64,000 nt of DNA from an uncultured Desulfuromonadales bacterium (lineage in GTDB: Bacteria; Desulfobacterota; Desulfuromonadia; Geobacterales; Pseudopelobacteraceae), in the NCBI GenBank assembly GCA_903868145.1, contig CAIPTY010000015.1, positions 1 through 64,000 of the forward strand, given 5' to 3'. Under the pieces are notes generated by a model. That model made no database searches and was not told where the DNA came from. It saw only the letters and a program-made list of their open reading frames with translations. The translations under genes and the position numbers were made by a program. Of this stretch, positions 27,068-35,565 are shown piece after piece; positions within the stretch are counted from its first letter, which is position 1, and every line of letters begins with the position of its first letter.

Positions 27068-28459
27068 TCAATAGCTGTTCACACAATTGATAAAATCCTG
27101 TTGCTCCATTTTCGCAACACCGCACCAGAAAATCGGCCAGTTTGTGTTGGTAATCGGCAGGTTCAAACTGCCTGTGGCATTTGTGTAATTATGTCCGGAA
27201 AAATAGTGATCCCGGTAAAGAACCTGTTTCTGGCTATCGGTAACGAGCAGTGGAGTAAGTTGTGCCAGAGAACTCTTCAATGAACCCTGCATGGAGTAAG
27301 TCGCCGAAAAAATGTAGTAGCTGTTGAACTGTGCCGGAGTTGCAGCCAGATCATAGTTAATCACACTATAATCAACCGGCTCAAGTGTAAGGCTTGAAAG
27401 TGCGTAGAGTTTATAGGCAGGATTATTGCCAAATACAGGTGTTATGGAAGGGGTTATCTCCAGCAGATTGTCAGGTGACATTATACGGTATTCATCCATA
27501 TGGGTGTGTGCAGCAAGTGTCATCGCTATAACCCCTTGATATTTTGAAAGTATCTGTATGAAACTGGTCTGATGCGCCGATTGCCACATCATCAGCATCG
27601 GGCTTATCGTGGTAATGTGACCGTTGCTATCGGCACTGACGGCGGCCGCATTTATATCTGCGCCGGGGGGAATATGCATCAGGAGCCACACTTTTTTGCC
27701 TCCTGCCTTGGCTGCTGCAAGTTTTGAGTCAAACCAGGCAAGTTCCGCGTTGACTGCAGTCTCATTGCCCGGGTATGCAAACGGGACGGTATTAAGTCCA
27801 ATAACCATCAGATTTGTTCCTGTCGGCTCTGCGGAATAATATCCTCCACTCTTGAACGTGGTAATAAATTCCTGATGATCTACGGTAGCATTCAAAAATT
27901 TTGTATAGAAAATTTCGGCATTTTTTGAAAGAAAACTGTTTTCCGGCAGAACCCCTACGTATGAATCGCTATTTCCAAGAGCGAACATGACCGGAATATT
28001 TCCGGCTGCCGCTCTTATCTGACCGGCAACAAAGGCAACCGTTTTATCGGCGAACGCCTCCATGGCAGCAACGTCCTCGCTCCCATACAGCGTGAAAAAT
28101 GTTTTCGGAAAGTTGTGGCCTAGAATGTCGCCGGTGTAGATAAGAAACGGACTCGCTCCCAGGTTCTGCTTTATTCCGGAGAGTGCAAGCACAAGTGAAG
28201 GATAATTAGTGTCTTTGCCCCACACGGAAGGTGCTGTGAGCTTTGATGTCTGGAAAATAGCCCCCCACTGACTGGCATCTGCAAGAACAAGCTGCTGAAA
28301 AAGAGATGTGTCATAGTAAGGGTTAAAGTGAACATCCGAGAATACAACCACCGGAAAGTTGCTGGTGGCTGTCGTGGGGGGATTGTCGCTGCAGCCGCCG
28401 CTGATCAGGCAGATGTTCATCAAAACCAGTAAAAATATCCAGCGGCAACTTTTTATCAT
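27068..28459 (-). CDS. Acid-sphingomyelinase-like phosphodiesterase lipoprotein
   Basis: 463 residues with lipobox ISGGC (C~23). Calcineurin-like metal motifs appear in order: SDVHFNPYYD, YTGDILGH, ALGNSDSY, LLMHIPPGAD and AHTHMDEYRI. The order, the variant GNSD, and the paired C-terminal cysteines (FWCGVAK...FINCV) match the acid sphingomyelinase-like group, which cleaves phosphodiesters of sphingolipids, nucleotides or polyphosphate. It would be membrane-anchored outside the cytoplasm. Confidence 0.82.
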   Translation of the reverse strand: MIKSCRWIFLLVLMNICLISGGCSDNPPTTATSNFPVVVFSDVHFNPYYDTSLFQQLVLADASQWGAIFQTSKLTAPSVWGKDTNYPSLVLALSGIKQNLGASPFLIYTGDILGHNFPKTFFTLYGSEDVAAMEAFADKTVAFVAGQIRAAAGNIPVMFALGNSDSYVGVLPENSFLSKNAEIFYTKFLNATVDHQEFITTFKSGGYYSAEPTGTNLMVIGLNTVPFAYPGNETAVNAELAWFDSKLAAAKAGGKKVWLLMHIPPGADINAAAVSADSNGHITTISPMLMMWQSAHQTSFIQILSKYQGVIAMTLAAHTHMDEYRIMSPDNLLEITPSITPVFGNNPAYKLYALSSLTLEPVDYSVINYDLAATPAQFNSYYIFSATYSMQGSLKSSLAQLTPLLVTDSQKQVLYRDHYFSGHNYTNATGSLNLPITNTNWPIFWCGVAKMEQQDFINCVNSY

Positions 28460-28500
28460 GTAAATATCTCCTTTTTATCCACAATTCCGCACGTTCCACA

Positions 28501-28552
28501 CTTTAACCCCATCCCCGCCTGACCGTCCTCATGAAAGGGAAGGGACAAAAGC
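28501..28552. repeat. Third, weaker copy of the GC-rich intergenic element
   Basis: Sequence with AACCCCATCCCCGCC and AAAGGGAAGGGAC resembles the elements at 6591-6711. It lies between the PLP decarboxylase and the sphingomyelinase-like gene. It may slow or end transcription within the cluster. Confidence 0.45.
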
Positions 28553-28565
28553 CAAAAATCCGCAG

Positions 28566-29861
28566 TTATCCGGTAATACCCTTCCTGGCAACATCTTTCT
28601 TGAGGTCTGCGATGAACTCATCAACTGTCATTCTGCTTTCATGCTGCATCAGGATGTCATGGGCCAGGTCGCCGCCGAGTCTCGTGTCGTGGTCGGGGGC
28701 AAGATCCCACTTTTTCATGATCCATTCACCTGGACGCTTGTAAAATACGGTGTTGGACATGGGATTTAGCCAGGCGGGGTACTTCATTTCGTCAAGTTTT
28801 TCCTTCTGATACTTTGCCAATTCAAGAATGTAGGCCGCCTGTCTCGTATACTCTTTTTCGCCGTTGCGGGTCATCTGCCACCAGAACTTTAGCGCCCCCA
28901 ACGCCGAACGGGAACAGGTAATGGTGGGGACGGCATCGTTCAGATACGGAACCTGAAACGGATTCTGGCTGTTGAAAACCGTCTTGGTTGTTATGAAAAG
29001 CCCCAGCGGCTCATCGAATCCGAAGAATTTATGCCCGCTGACGGCAATTGCGTCAAAAGGAAGCTTCTGTCTGTTGATGAGATCCTTGAACGGAGAAAAT
29101 GGCAGATAACCGCCGAAGAGCGCCGCGTCCAGCATGGTGTACACAGCCGGAGGATTAGCCCTGCGTAGAGCGGCTGCTATGGCAGGATGATCGTCAACAG
29201 CCCCTTTAAACGTAGTTCCGATGGCAACTACCACCAGTGCCGGTTTTTTGGGATCAATCACCTTTTCAAAGGCGGCTACGTCCATCTGGCCCATGGGAGA
29301 GGTCGGTATGATCCTCAATTCGAGGTTCTGTATATCAGCCAGTTTTTTGATGGAGTAATGAGCCTGTTGGGAAACGTAGGCAATGGGCAATTGCTTTGTC
29401 ATGGCCTGAAGATATTTGACCCCGAAATACATGCCGTGCATATTGCCGTCAGTCCCGCTGTGGGTCACAATTCCCCAGCTTTCGCCCGGTTTGAACCCGT
29501 ATAATGGCGCGAAATATTCGATAACTTCATTCTCGAATTCGTGGGTATTCATCATGGCGCTCTCTTTCCGAGGGTTGCCCACGTTGTTCATGGACACATT
29601 GCACAGCCCGGAGTCAACAAACCACGCGTAAAAGTCTTTCATATTGAGATCTTCATTTACCGGGTAACCAATGGCATGTTGCTTTCGTTCAATCGCGTCT
29701 TTGGCAAAGGCGTTTAAGCGGTTCATGGGGAGCGGCCCTGCAAAGGCATCGCCAACCATTACCCCCGCCGGTCCTTTGGCCATCAGCTCTTTCAATGTGT
29801 CACCGCCTGCCAATGCAACTGCCATAGCTCCCGTAAGCTTGATGAAGTTTCGACGATCCAT
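28566..29861 (-). CDS. hdc: Tat-exported PLP-dependent histidine decarboxylase-like enzyme
   Basis: 431 residues. A twin-arginine signal (MDRRNFIK at 1-8, then a hydrophobic stretch) precedes a group II decarboxylase domain most like bacterial PLP histidine decarboxylases. Shared features are AIGYP, FENEVIEYFAPLYG, SWGIVTHSGTDGNMHG, stacking His168 in QQAHYS, IGTTFKGAVDD, D245 in MLDAALFGGYLPF and PLP-Lys278 in SGHKFFG. Tat transport suits an enzyme that folds with cofactor inside the cell. The ATG 29861 has GGAGG upstream; a longer open frame to 30434 is a non-coding extension. Substrate by homology. Confidence 0.82.
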   Translation of the reverse strand: MDRRNFIKLTGAMAVALAGGDTLKELMAKGPAGVMVGDAFAGPLPMNRLNAFAKDAIERKQHAIGYPVNEDLNMKDFYAWFVDSGLCNVSMNNVGNPRKESAMMNTHEFENEVIEYFAPLYGFKPGESWGIVTHSGTDGNMHGMYFGVKYLQAMTKQLPIAYVSQQAHYSIKKLADIQNLELRIIPTSPMGQMDVAAFEKVIDPKKPALVVVAIGTTFKGAVDDHPAIAAALRRANPPAVYTMLDAALFGGYLPFSPFKDLINRQKLPFDAIAVSGHKFFGFDEPLGLFITTKTVFNSQNPFQVPYLNDAVPTITCSRSALGALKFWWQMTRNGEKEYTRQAAYILELAKYQKEKLDEMKYPAWLNPMSNTVFYKRPGEWIMKKWDLAPDHDTRLGGDLAHDILMQHESRMTVDEFIADLKKDVARKGITG

Positions 29862-29929
29862 ACTGTTACCTCCTTGACTAGGTTCGAGGTTGAGGGGCCT
29901 GGTATCAGTGAGGCTCCAGGTTAAGGTTT

Positions 29930-30427
29930 TCAGGGCACAGCAGGCCAAGGAACAGGTGCAGTGCCCGCGTATGTCTGGGCTGCAAGGGAATTGCCCGACG
30001 TCGTGAAGTCGCTCGTAAAGACCGACTGGAGCCGTGCGATCATGGCCGGGTCGGTGAAGAGTGTGCCCAGTTCGCGGTTCTGGATCAGCGAGGTGTTTGT
30101 CAGGTTTTCCGATCCGACAAAGGCCTGGACGCCATCCACGATAACCTGCTTGCCGTGCATGTAGAACGGTGTTATTTGAGGCGCCGAGGTGGCGGGCGGT
30201 GTCGGTTGCCCTGGCATAACCCGGATCGAAAGATTCGACAGACCAAGACCCAGCAGTGTCGTCACCGCCGATGCGTTGCTGCCGGTGTCGCCGGACAGCA
30301 GGATGCGGACGGTCGGTTTGGTTGATGATTGAGCCACGGTCTTGATCTGGCAGACCATGTCGGCGTCTGAAATTTCTTCCGTGGTGATTACCAGCGATTG
30401 TTTGGCGCTGACAGCACGCAGATGCAA
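29930..30427 (-). pseudogene. Phospholipase D-like protein, N-terminal half missing
   Basis: The frame encodes ~165 residues equal to the second half of a two-domain PLD/cardiolipin-synthase-like protein. One HKD site is intact: MHGKQVIVDG...FVGSENLTNTS. The first HKD domain is absent, and homology begins mid-protein (SAKQSLVITTEEISD) right after the metallophosphoesterase stop at 30435, with a TTG as the only nearby start. A single-HKD protein could still work as a dimer, but the abrupt start favours truncation. Confidence 0.65.
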
Positions 30428-30434
30428 CGCCCAC

Positions 30435-32264
30435 TTATATCGGTGTTCCTGCCTTGGCGATAACCGCCTGCATCGCTGGTGTCAATTGTACCACAAGTTC
30501 TGCATTTATGGCGTGGGAGGTGGAATCATCAATGGGAGCGGCAGCGGTTATCCGTGACGTGGCGATTGCATTGCCCCGTGATGTTGTTGCAGGTGAAGCT
30601 GCCGCAACTGCCGGGTCAACATTGGTTATGATAATTGAGATGGTGTTGTTGCTGTTACGGCAAATTCTGAACGTACGGAACTGCTGCGGGAAATCCCGAA
30701 GTGACGAAGTCTCAACCTCCCAGAAACTGAGTGTCGGATCAGTGGGATGAATTTGAGGCGTAACGGTGTTCATATGGCGATGTCCGGAGATCCACATGAT
30801 AAGGTTCGGATAGTTTTGGAGTATGCCAAGCAGCGATTGAATCGTAGCTGAGGTTGTTGCATCACTGACAGTGGAATAGGGTGCAGGGAGAAACAGGTCC
30901 ATACGTTGAGGATTTAAGGCCACCTGGGTTGGATCAGTCACAAGACTCTTATACACATTAAAAGGAATATGCGCGGCGATGACCATCAACTGGTTGCTAT
31001 CCTGTCCAGCCTTGAGCTCTTTTTGGAGCCAGTCGAGTCGGATTTGGTCAAGACACCCCGCGGCATAGTTTGGCAGACCGGGGCCTTTTACGGTATCATC
31101 AAGCACAATTATCTTGATCGGGATGTTTGCCTTGGGTAGAAAGCTGTAGCAGGCAAAGCCGCTTCCGCTTTTCATGGCCGGATCTACCAAATGAAAACCG
31201 TGACCGACAGGGGTTGATGTTGTCGTGAAAAATTCTTTTACCCAGTTTGGGCCTGTTGATGTAAGTGTTGAGAGTGAATGACGATTCGGGTCGGCAACAA
31301 CTATCGGGGGCGTGGGGTATTGTCGCTCAGGTCCTGACATAATGACCGCTCCCAATGGATCAGAACCATCAATAACCCCCATATAGTAGCCCGATGCGTC
31401 CACGGCATCCGACGCAGCATTACCAATACCCATATTGAGAACCGTGTTGGAAATATGGGACGCCAGAGTTTTGGCATCCTCATAAAAGGATCCCATCCAG
31501 AACTGATCATGGTTACCGATAACCTGGTACCAGGGAATTGTCTTGTCGAGCCCGGCGGCTTGATACGGCTTCTGATAATCAATGGTGCCGGCCCCGATAT
31601 TGGCGCCGGAGCTGGGGGTGATGAGTTTGCCGTCAATGACGTCAATATACCATCTCAGCTCGTTATACTGCGTGTTGTTGCAGGCATCACCAAGGGCAAT
31701 GCCGAAGTCGAACGGCGATTTTTTGTGCACCGCATTGATCGTCTGAACTGCAGCATCAAGCACGTGGGTCGTTGCGAGTACGACCGGCGAATAGGCCGAC
31801 GAATTGCACGCAGGGCCATATGTCTGGCTCCATTCGATATAGAGGGGTTGAGACGGGGATTCCTTATCAGCAATATGGACGTCGGTTATGGTAAAAAATG
31901 ACAGCAGGAGCGCGGCATTCGGTGATTTATTATAGCCGGGCGCGATGGTGTCCCATACCGTACAGGCCAAACCCTTCCCTACGGTATACGAACTGTAATT
32001 ATACTGGGTATAGAGTGCCAGGTCTTTTGGATTGATCTGAGGCGCGCTTGCAGATACGGGAACCGGGAGAAGCTGGCGTTCTGCGGTTGTGTAGACATCG
32101 CTCGAGATCGGCCACGTTACGGTTTGAGAAGCCGTAGACGTGTTGCTGCTACCGCAGCCGTAGGTCAATGAGCCCAGGGAGATACAGGCAACGGTTCCGG
32201 CGGTATATTTAATAAAATCGCGCCGCGTTACTTCACCGCTCTTTTTTGAATCTTTGTCATTCAT
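30435..32264 (-). CDS. Tat-exported metallophosphoesterase, copy 1
   Basis: 609 residues. Twin-arginine signal TRRDFIKYTAG near residues 13-23 followed by LTYGC, possibly lipidated. Calcineurin-like metal sites: TDVHIADKE, LGDACNNTQYNELRW, IGNHDQFW, AAHIPFN and SGHRHMNTV. It resembles the RPA4764-type metallophosphoesterases as I remember them. It is a paralogue of the gene at 32964-35090, sharing the signal region almost exactly. GGAGG precedes the ATG. Substrate unknown. Confidence 0.83.
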   Translation of the reverse strand: MNDKDSKKSGEVTRRDFIKYTAGTVACISLGSLTYGCGSSNTSTASQTVTWPISSDVYTTAERQLLPVPVSASAPQINPKDLALYTQYNYSSYTVGKGLACTVWDTIAPGYNKSPNAALLLSFFTITDVHIADKESPSQPLYIEWSQTYGPACNSSAYSPVVLATTHVLDAAVQTINAVHKKSPFDFGIALGDACNNTQYNELRWYIDVIDGKLITPSSGANIGAGTIDYQKPYQAAGLDKTIPWYQVIGNHDQFWMGSFYEDAKTLASHISNTVLNMGIGNAASDAVDASGYYMGVIDGSDPLGAVIMSGPERQYPTPPIVVADPNRHSLSTLTSTGPNWVKEFFTTTSTPVGHGFHLVDPAMKSGSGFACYSFLPKANIPIKIIVLDDTVKGPGLPNYAAGCLDQIRLDWLQKELKAGQDSNQLMVIAAHIPFNVYKSLVTDPTQVALNPQRMDLFLPAPYSTVSDATTSATIQSLLGILQNYPNLIMWISGHRHMNTVTPQIHPTDPTLSFWEVETSSLRDFPQQFRTFRICRNSNNTISIIITNVDPAVAAASPATTSRGNAIATSRITAAAPIDDSTSHAINAELVVQLTPAMQAVIAKAGTPI

Positions 32265-32330
32265 AGAACCTCCAGGTTGTTTTAATTTGTATGAACAGAT
32301 CTGTCGGTGATACCGCCCTGCTTATATATG

Positions 32331-32840
32331 TCAGCCTCTGGCAATGTTCTGACCACCAAAAAACATTTTGATGACCTTGTCCCTGCCGATGGCTCTGACA
32401 AGTTCTCGCAAAGAGCAATAGACGAAGAAAAGTACAAGCAGCCAGATCTGAATCAGCCAGAAATGGGGCCAGACCGTCTCAGCCATAAAATGGCGGTGCG
32501 CCTCCATGATGCTTTCATGTCTCATAAAAAATGGAACGGTACGCTCCAGATACTGGAGGAGATTTGCTGTAAGAAAATATATCAGACATTTCCATAAGGT
32601 GTTACAGATCAGCTGCCGGTCGGGAAATTTGTTTGCAAAGGGAAGTTTATCTACCATAAGCAACACTTTAGCGACCACCAAGGCTCCAACAACTGCAGCG
32701 CCAAAACCGGACCAGGAGATGCCGTATTCACTTAGAATCAGGCGTTTGGTGACCAGGATAAGACTGAAGGCAATGAAGAAAAAGATCGCCGGGGGGAGCA
32801 GTTCACAATAGTCGTGCTTGATTGTCTGTAATAGTTTCAT
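32331..32840 (-). CDS. Four-helix integral membrane protein of unknown function
   Basis: 169 residues from ATG 32840 (MKLLQTIKHDYCELLPPA). Predicted membrane segments lie at about 18-36, 43-62, 85-105 and 135-158. A longer open frame to 32936 only translates a terminator-like hairpin and is rejected. It lies between the two metallophosphoesterase genes, which suggests a shared role such as anchoring or transport, but no family function is known to me. Confidence 0.75.
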   Translation of the reverse strand: MKLLQTIKHDYCELLPPAIFFFIAFSLILVTKRLILSEYGISWSGFGAAVVGALVVAKVLLMVDKLPFANKFPDRQLICNTLWKCLIYFLTANLLQYLERTVPFFMRHESIMEAHRHFMAETVWPHFWLIQIWLLVLFFVYCSLRELVRAIGRDKVIKMFFGGQNIARG

Positions 32841-32884
32841 TGGGTTGAAAACTCTTTTGTGTGCTTGGTTGAAACCTCTTACGC

Positions 32885-32917
32885 AGACCTCCGAGGTTTT
32901 CAAAACCTCGGAGGTCT
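32885..32917. terminator. Perfect 16-bp hairpin between membrane protein and metallophosphoesterase 2
   Basis: Arms AGACCTCCGAGGTTTT / AAAACCTCGGAGGTCT around a single C. It is palindromic, so it could stop transcription from either side, or act as an attenuator inside the cluster, since genes on both sides read in the same (minus) direction. Confidence 0.6.
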
Positions 32918-32963
32918 TGCCTGAAGTGAGTGTCATTCTGAGTGAAAATGCGAATACGTGAGG

Positions 32964-35090
32964 TTAGGGGAACTTGGCTTTCAATACGTTGACCATCTTC
33001 GTGCTCAACTGTTTGAAAAGTTGCGCATTATACGATGCACAGTAGGGAACACCGGCAGGCGTTCCGTAAACAATAGTCGGATCCAGAGGGCCAGACGTTC
33101 CCAGAGCTCCCTGCGGTCGGGTCGGGTCCATGCTTGGAATCGGTATAAGATTGGGCGCAGTACCAATCGAGGCGTCATTTGTACAGTTCACCAGTAAATT
33201 ATTCTGGACTATCTGCTGCGCTGCGATCGAGTATTTACGTGATTTGGCAGCCGGAGTGCCCTCAGCGACCGCCGGATCAACGTTGACCGTGACGATTGAA
33301 ACCGTATAGTCACTGTTGAGATAGATCTCGAAGGTACGGAACTGCTGAGGAAAATCGTGAAGCGATGAGGTTTCAACCTGCCAGAAACCTTGATCCGGAG
33401 TGCCACCGGCAGGTGGCATGAAAGCCTTAACCGTATTGAGATGTCGATGACCGGCCATCCACATCAGAAGGTTCGGCGAGTTCCAGAGCGTGTCGACAAG
33501 CCCCTTCAGGGTTACGGCATTCTGAACAGTTGTGGACGGATCACCGATCGGATTCGTAGCGGTTCTGCCTCCCTGCCACCACTCGGTTTCGGCAGCGAGA
33601 TTGACGACAGCGATCGGGATATGCGCCGCGATGATCATCAACTGATCGGCAGCCTGACCGTCTGCAAGTTCCTTCTGAAGCCACGCCCAGCGAGTCGCGT
33701 CAAGAAAACCGTGTCCGTGAATATCAACGGATCCGTCGTCTTCCCGTTGGGTATCGTCCAGCACAATGATCTTGAGCGGCACATTTGACTTGGGCACAAA
33801 GCTGTAACAGGCAAAACCTGCCCTTTCGCTGGCCGGAACCAGGTTGAAATTGGGGTTGGATGCAACCAGGTTGAAACCATGCCCGACCGGGCCGGTGGTG
33901 GTGTAGAAAAATTCCTGAATCCATTCCGTCCGCAACAGCGAGCGGCGATTGGGGTCGGCGGCTATCTTTGGAGGAGTGCTGAAATTTGCGACAGGCCCGG
34001 CCTTGATAATGTCGCCAAACGGGGTTGAACCATCGATCACACCGGAATAATACCGGGGCGTCGCGTTCTTCAAAGTGTTCACGCTGAACATGGCCGGGTA
34101 GACGGGGGGAACCGAGGTGGTGTCAGGGATGAGAAAATCCGATACTGTCCAGACCGTATCACTGATAAATGATGAGGCAAGGCCGGTTTCATAGGGAGGG
34201 AGCGAACCGAGCAGAAAATGGTCATGGTTGCCAATCGCCTGATAGAACGGGATCGATTTATCCAGTCCGGCTGCCTGGTATGGCTTCTGATAGTCGATGG
34301 TTTCGGCGCCGAGATGGGAGCCGGAGCTTGGTGTAATGACCTTGCCGTCAATGACGTCAAGATACCATCTGAGCTCGTTGTACATCGTGCAGTTGCAGGT
34401 GTCGCCCAGAGAGATGAAGAAATCAAAGGGATTTTTCTTGTGCAGTGTGTTTGCCGTCTGAATGGCGGCATCGAAGACATGGGTTGTGCACATCATGATC
34501 GGCGAATAGATGGATGTATTGCCACCCGAGTAGGTTTGATCCAGCTGCTGGAGGTAAATGAACGAGTTTGGCGCTTCCTTGTCGGTGATATGGATATCGG
34601 TCATGGCAAAGAAATTCAGCAGCCTGGTTTTGGGTGTGACCTCTTTGGCATTTACTTTGGCTAGATAACCCTTCGGGTCCGCCATGATATCGGTCCGCGG
34701 TACAACCAGGAGAGGAGTGTCTGTATATTTCCACGCGCCATAGCCTCTGCTGTCATATTCTGAAACCTTGCACATTTCAGTTATGCGAAGACCGGCGCCG
34801 CCGTTAGGGCTGGGAGGAACAGGAGAAGAGGGAGGCAGCAGGTTTGGAGGAGGGCTGGCCGGAGTGTAGGGAAATGTGATCATCCTCTCTGCCGTAGTCT
34901 TGACCGTGGAGTCAATCGGGTAGGCTAAGATGCCTGGCGTTGCGCTGTTGCTGCTGCAGCCGTAGGTCAGCGAGCCCAGGGAAATACACGCGACGGTGCC
35001 GGCCGTATATTTCATAAACTCGCGCCGTGTTACATTACTGTTCATTGTTGCTTCGATATCCTGTTTTTGGTCGTCGGTTTCCATGCTCAT
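32964..35090 (-). CDS. Tat-exported metallophosphoesterase, copy 2
   Basis: 708 residues. Twin-arginine signal TRREFMKYTAG near residues 21-31, then LTYGC. Metal sites: TDIHITDKE, LGDTCNCTMYNELRW, IGNHDHF, AAHIPI and AGHRHLNTV. It is ~100 residues longer than its paralogue, with extra proline-rich sequence near residues 75-95 (PPNLLPPSSPVPPSP) and a longer C-terminus. The chosen ATG 35090 has AAAGGGG upstream; an ATG at 35045 is possible. It is the first enzyme gene of the cluster after the small head protein. Confidence 0.83.
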   Translation of the reverse strand: MSMETDDQKQDIEATMNSNVTRREFMKYTAGTVACISLGSLTYGCSSNSATPGILAYPIDSTVKTTAERMITFPYTPASPPPNLLPPSSPVPPSPNGGAGLRITEMCKVSEYDSRGYGAWKYTDTPLLVVPRTDIMADPKGYLAKVNAKEVTPKTRLLNFFAMTDIHITDKEAPNSFIYLQQLDQTYSGGNTSIYSPIMMCTTHVFDAAIQTANTLHKKNPFDFFISLGDTCNCTMYNELRWYLDVIDGKVITPSSGSHLGAETIDYQKPYQAAGLDKSIPFYQAIGNHDHFLLGSLPPYETGLASSFISDTVWTVSDFLIPDTTSVPPVYPAMFSVNTLKNATPRYYSGVIDGSTPFGDIIKAGPVANFSTPPKIAADPNRRSLLRTEWIQEFFYTTTGPVGHGFNLVASNPNFNLVPASERAGFACYSFVPKSNVPLKIIVLDDTQREDDGSVDIHGHGFLDATRWAWLQKELADGQAADQLMIIAAHIPIAVVNLAAETEWWQGGRTATNPIGDPSTTVQNAVTLKGLVDTLWNSPNLLMWMAGHRHLNTVKAFMPPAGGTPDQGFWQVETSSLHDFPQQFRTFEIYLNSDYTVSIVTVNVDPAVAEGTPAAKSRKYSIAAQQIVQNNLLVNCTNDASIGTAPNLIPIPSMDPTRPQGALGTSGPLDPTIVYGTPAGVPYCASYNAQLFKQLSTKMVNVLKAKFP

Positions 35091-35148
35091 ACTCTAATCC
35101 CCTTTCGTGATTTATATTTATTGCCCGCTACAATAGATTTTGACAGGT

Positions 35149-35361
35149 TCACGCATCAGACCGGCACAGGCCGGGGTTCAGTTGATCGGCAATCTCCGTG
35201 ATCATCTCCAGCTTCAGGCCGGTCAGCATTCGCAACTCTGCCGGGGAAAGCGTATACCCCGCCAGCAGGCAGGCAGACTCCAGCGAATCAGAGGCTGAAC
35301 GGCGAAAACGGCCGTCGGTGATCAACCGACCCAGTAATCTCTCAACAGCGTCTTGTGACAT
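35149..35361 (-). CDS. Small RiPP-precursor-like protein (Franean1_4349-type)
   Basis: 70 residues: MSQDAVERLLGRLITDGRFR at the start, then LLAGYTLSPAELRML and a tail LNPGLCRSDA. The pattern of a helical leader with G-R-L-x-T-D-x-x-F-R and a L-T/S-x-x-E-L motif matches small proteins annotated as Franean1_4349-family RiPP precursors, as I remember the family. AGGAG precedes ATG 35361; an upstream extension lacks support. It is the first gene behind the candidate sigma-54 promoter. No RiPP-modifying enzyme is seen nearby, so it may instead be a small regulatory protein. Confidence 0.6.
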   Translation of the reverse strand: MSQDAVERLLGRLITDGRFRRSASDSLESACLLAGYTLSPAELRMLTGLKLEMITEIADQLNPGLCRSDA

Positions 35362-35383
35362 GATGGCTCCTGAATCAGCAGTC

Positions 35384-35399
35384 TGTCCTAAACAGGACA
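35384..35399. promoter_or_regulatory. Operator-like palindrome 3 (TGTCC-N6-GGACA)
   Basis: TGTCC TAAACA GGACA, extended by one pair to CTGTCC/GGACAG (35383-35400). It lies 22 nt before the ATG of the small head gene, downstream of the expected transcription start, so binding here could block or tune expression. Confidence 0.6.
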
Positions 35400-35435
35400 G
35401 ATCTGCAAATGTGAATGCAACACAAAGGGATAGAA

Positions 35436-35453
35436 AGCTAAAACTGTGCCGAA
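35436..35453 (-). promoter_or_regulatory. Candidate sigma-54 (-24/-12) promoter
   Basis: On the minus strand TTCGGCACAGTTTTAGCT holds GG (35450-35449) and GC (35438-35437) with exactly 10 nt between, the fixed spacing of sigma-54 promoters (consensus TGGCAC-N5-TTGC). It deviates at T-26 and T-13. A sigma-54 activator gene lies immediately upstream, and activator-type palindromes stand 62 and 81 bp before the GG. Confidence 0.6.
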
Positions 35454-35504
35454 CTTTTATTTTGTGTAATTTAAGGTGTTTATGAGTAAAGGACCACATA
35501 ATGT

Positions 35505-35520
35505 TGTCCGATGTCGGACA
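35505..35520. promoter_or_regulatory. Operator-like palindrome 1 (TGTCC-N6-GGACA)
   Basis: TGTCCGA TG TCGGACA, 7-bp arms. It shares the TGTCC-N6-GGACA core with the sites at 35520-35543 and 35384-35399. Its centre is 19 bp from the next site, about two helical turns, as expected for paired activator dimers. Confidence 0.68.
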
Positions 35521-35543
35521 TTGTGTCCAGAACGGGACACAAT
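35520..35543. promoter_or_regulatory. Operator-like palindrome 2 (TGTCC-N6-GGACA)
   Basis: ATTGTGTCC AGAACG GGACACAAT, 9-bp arms, the longest of the three. It sits between the stop of the sigma-54 activator (35566) and the promoter, in the normal place for an enhancer site. Confidence 0.7.
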
Positions 35544-35565
35544 GCGGGATGGAGGGGCCGACGTT

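Noticed and set aside
29862-30434. Extension of the PLP decarboxylase upstream to 30434
   Set aside because: The extension translates the PLD remnant in a wrong frame, while a Tat signal and ribosome site mark the start at 29861.
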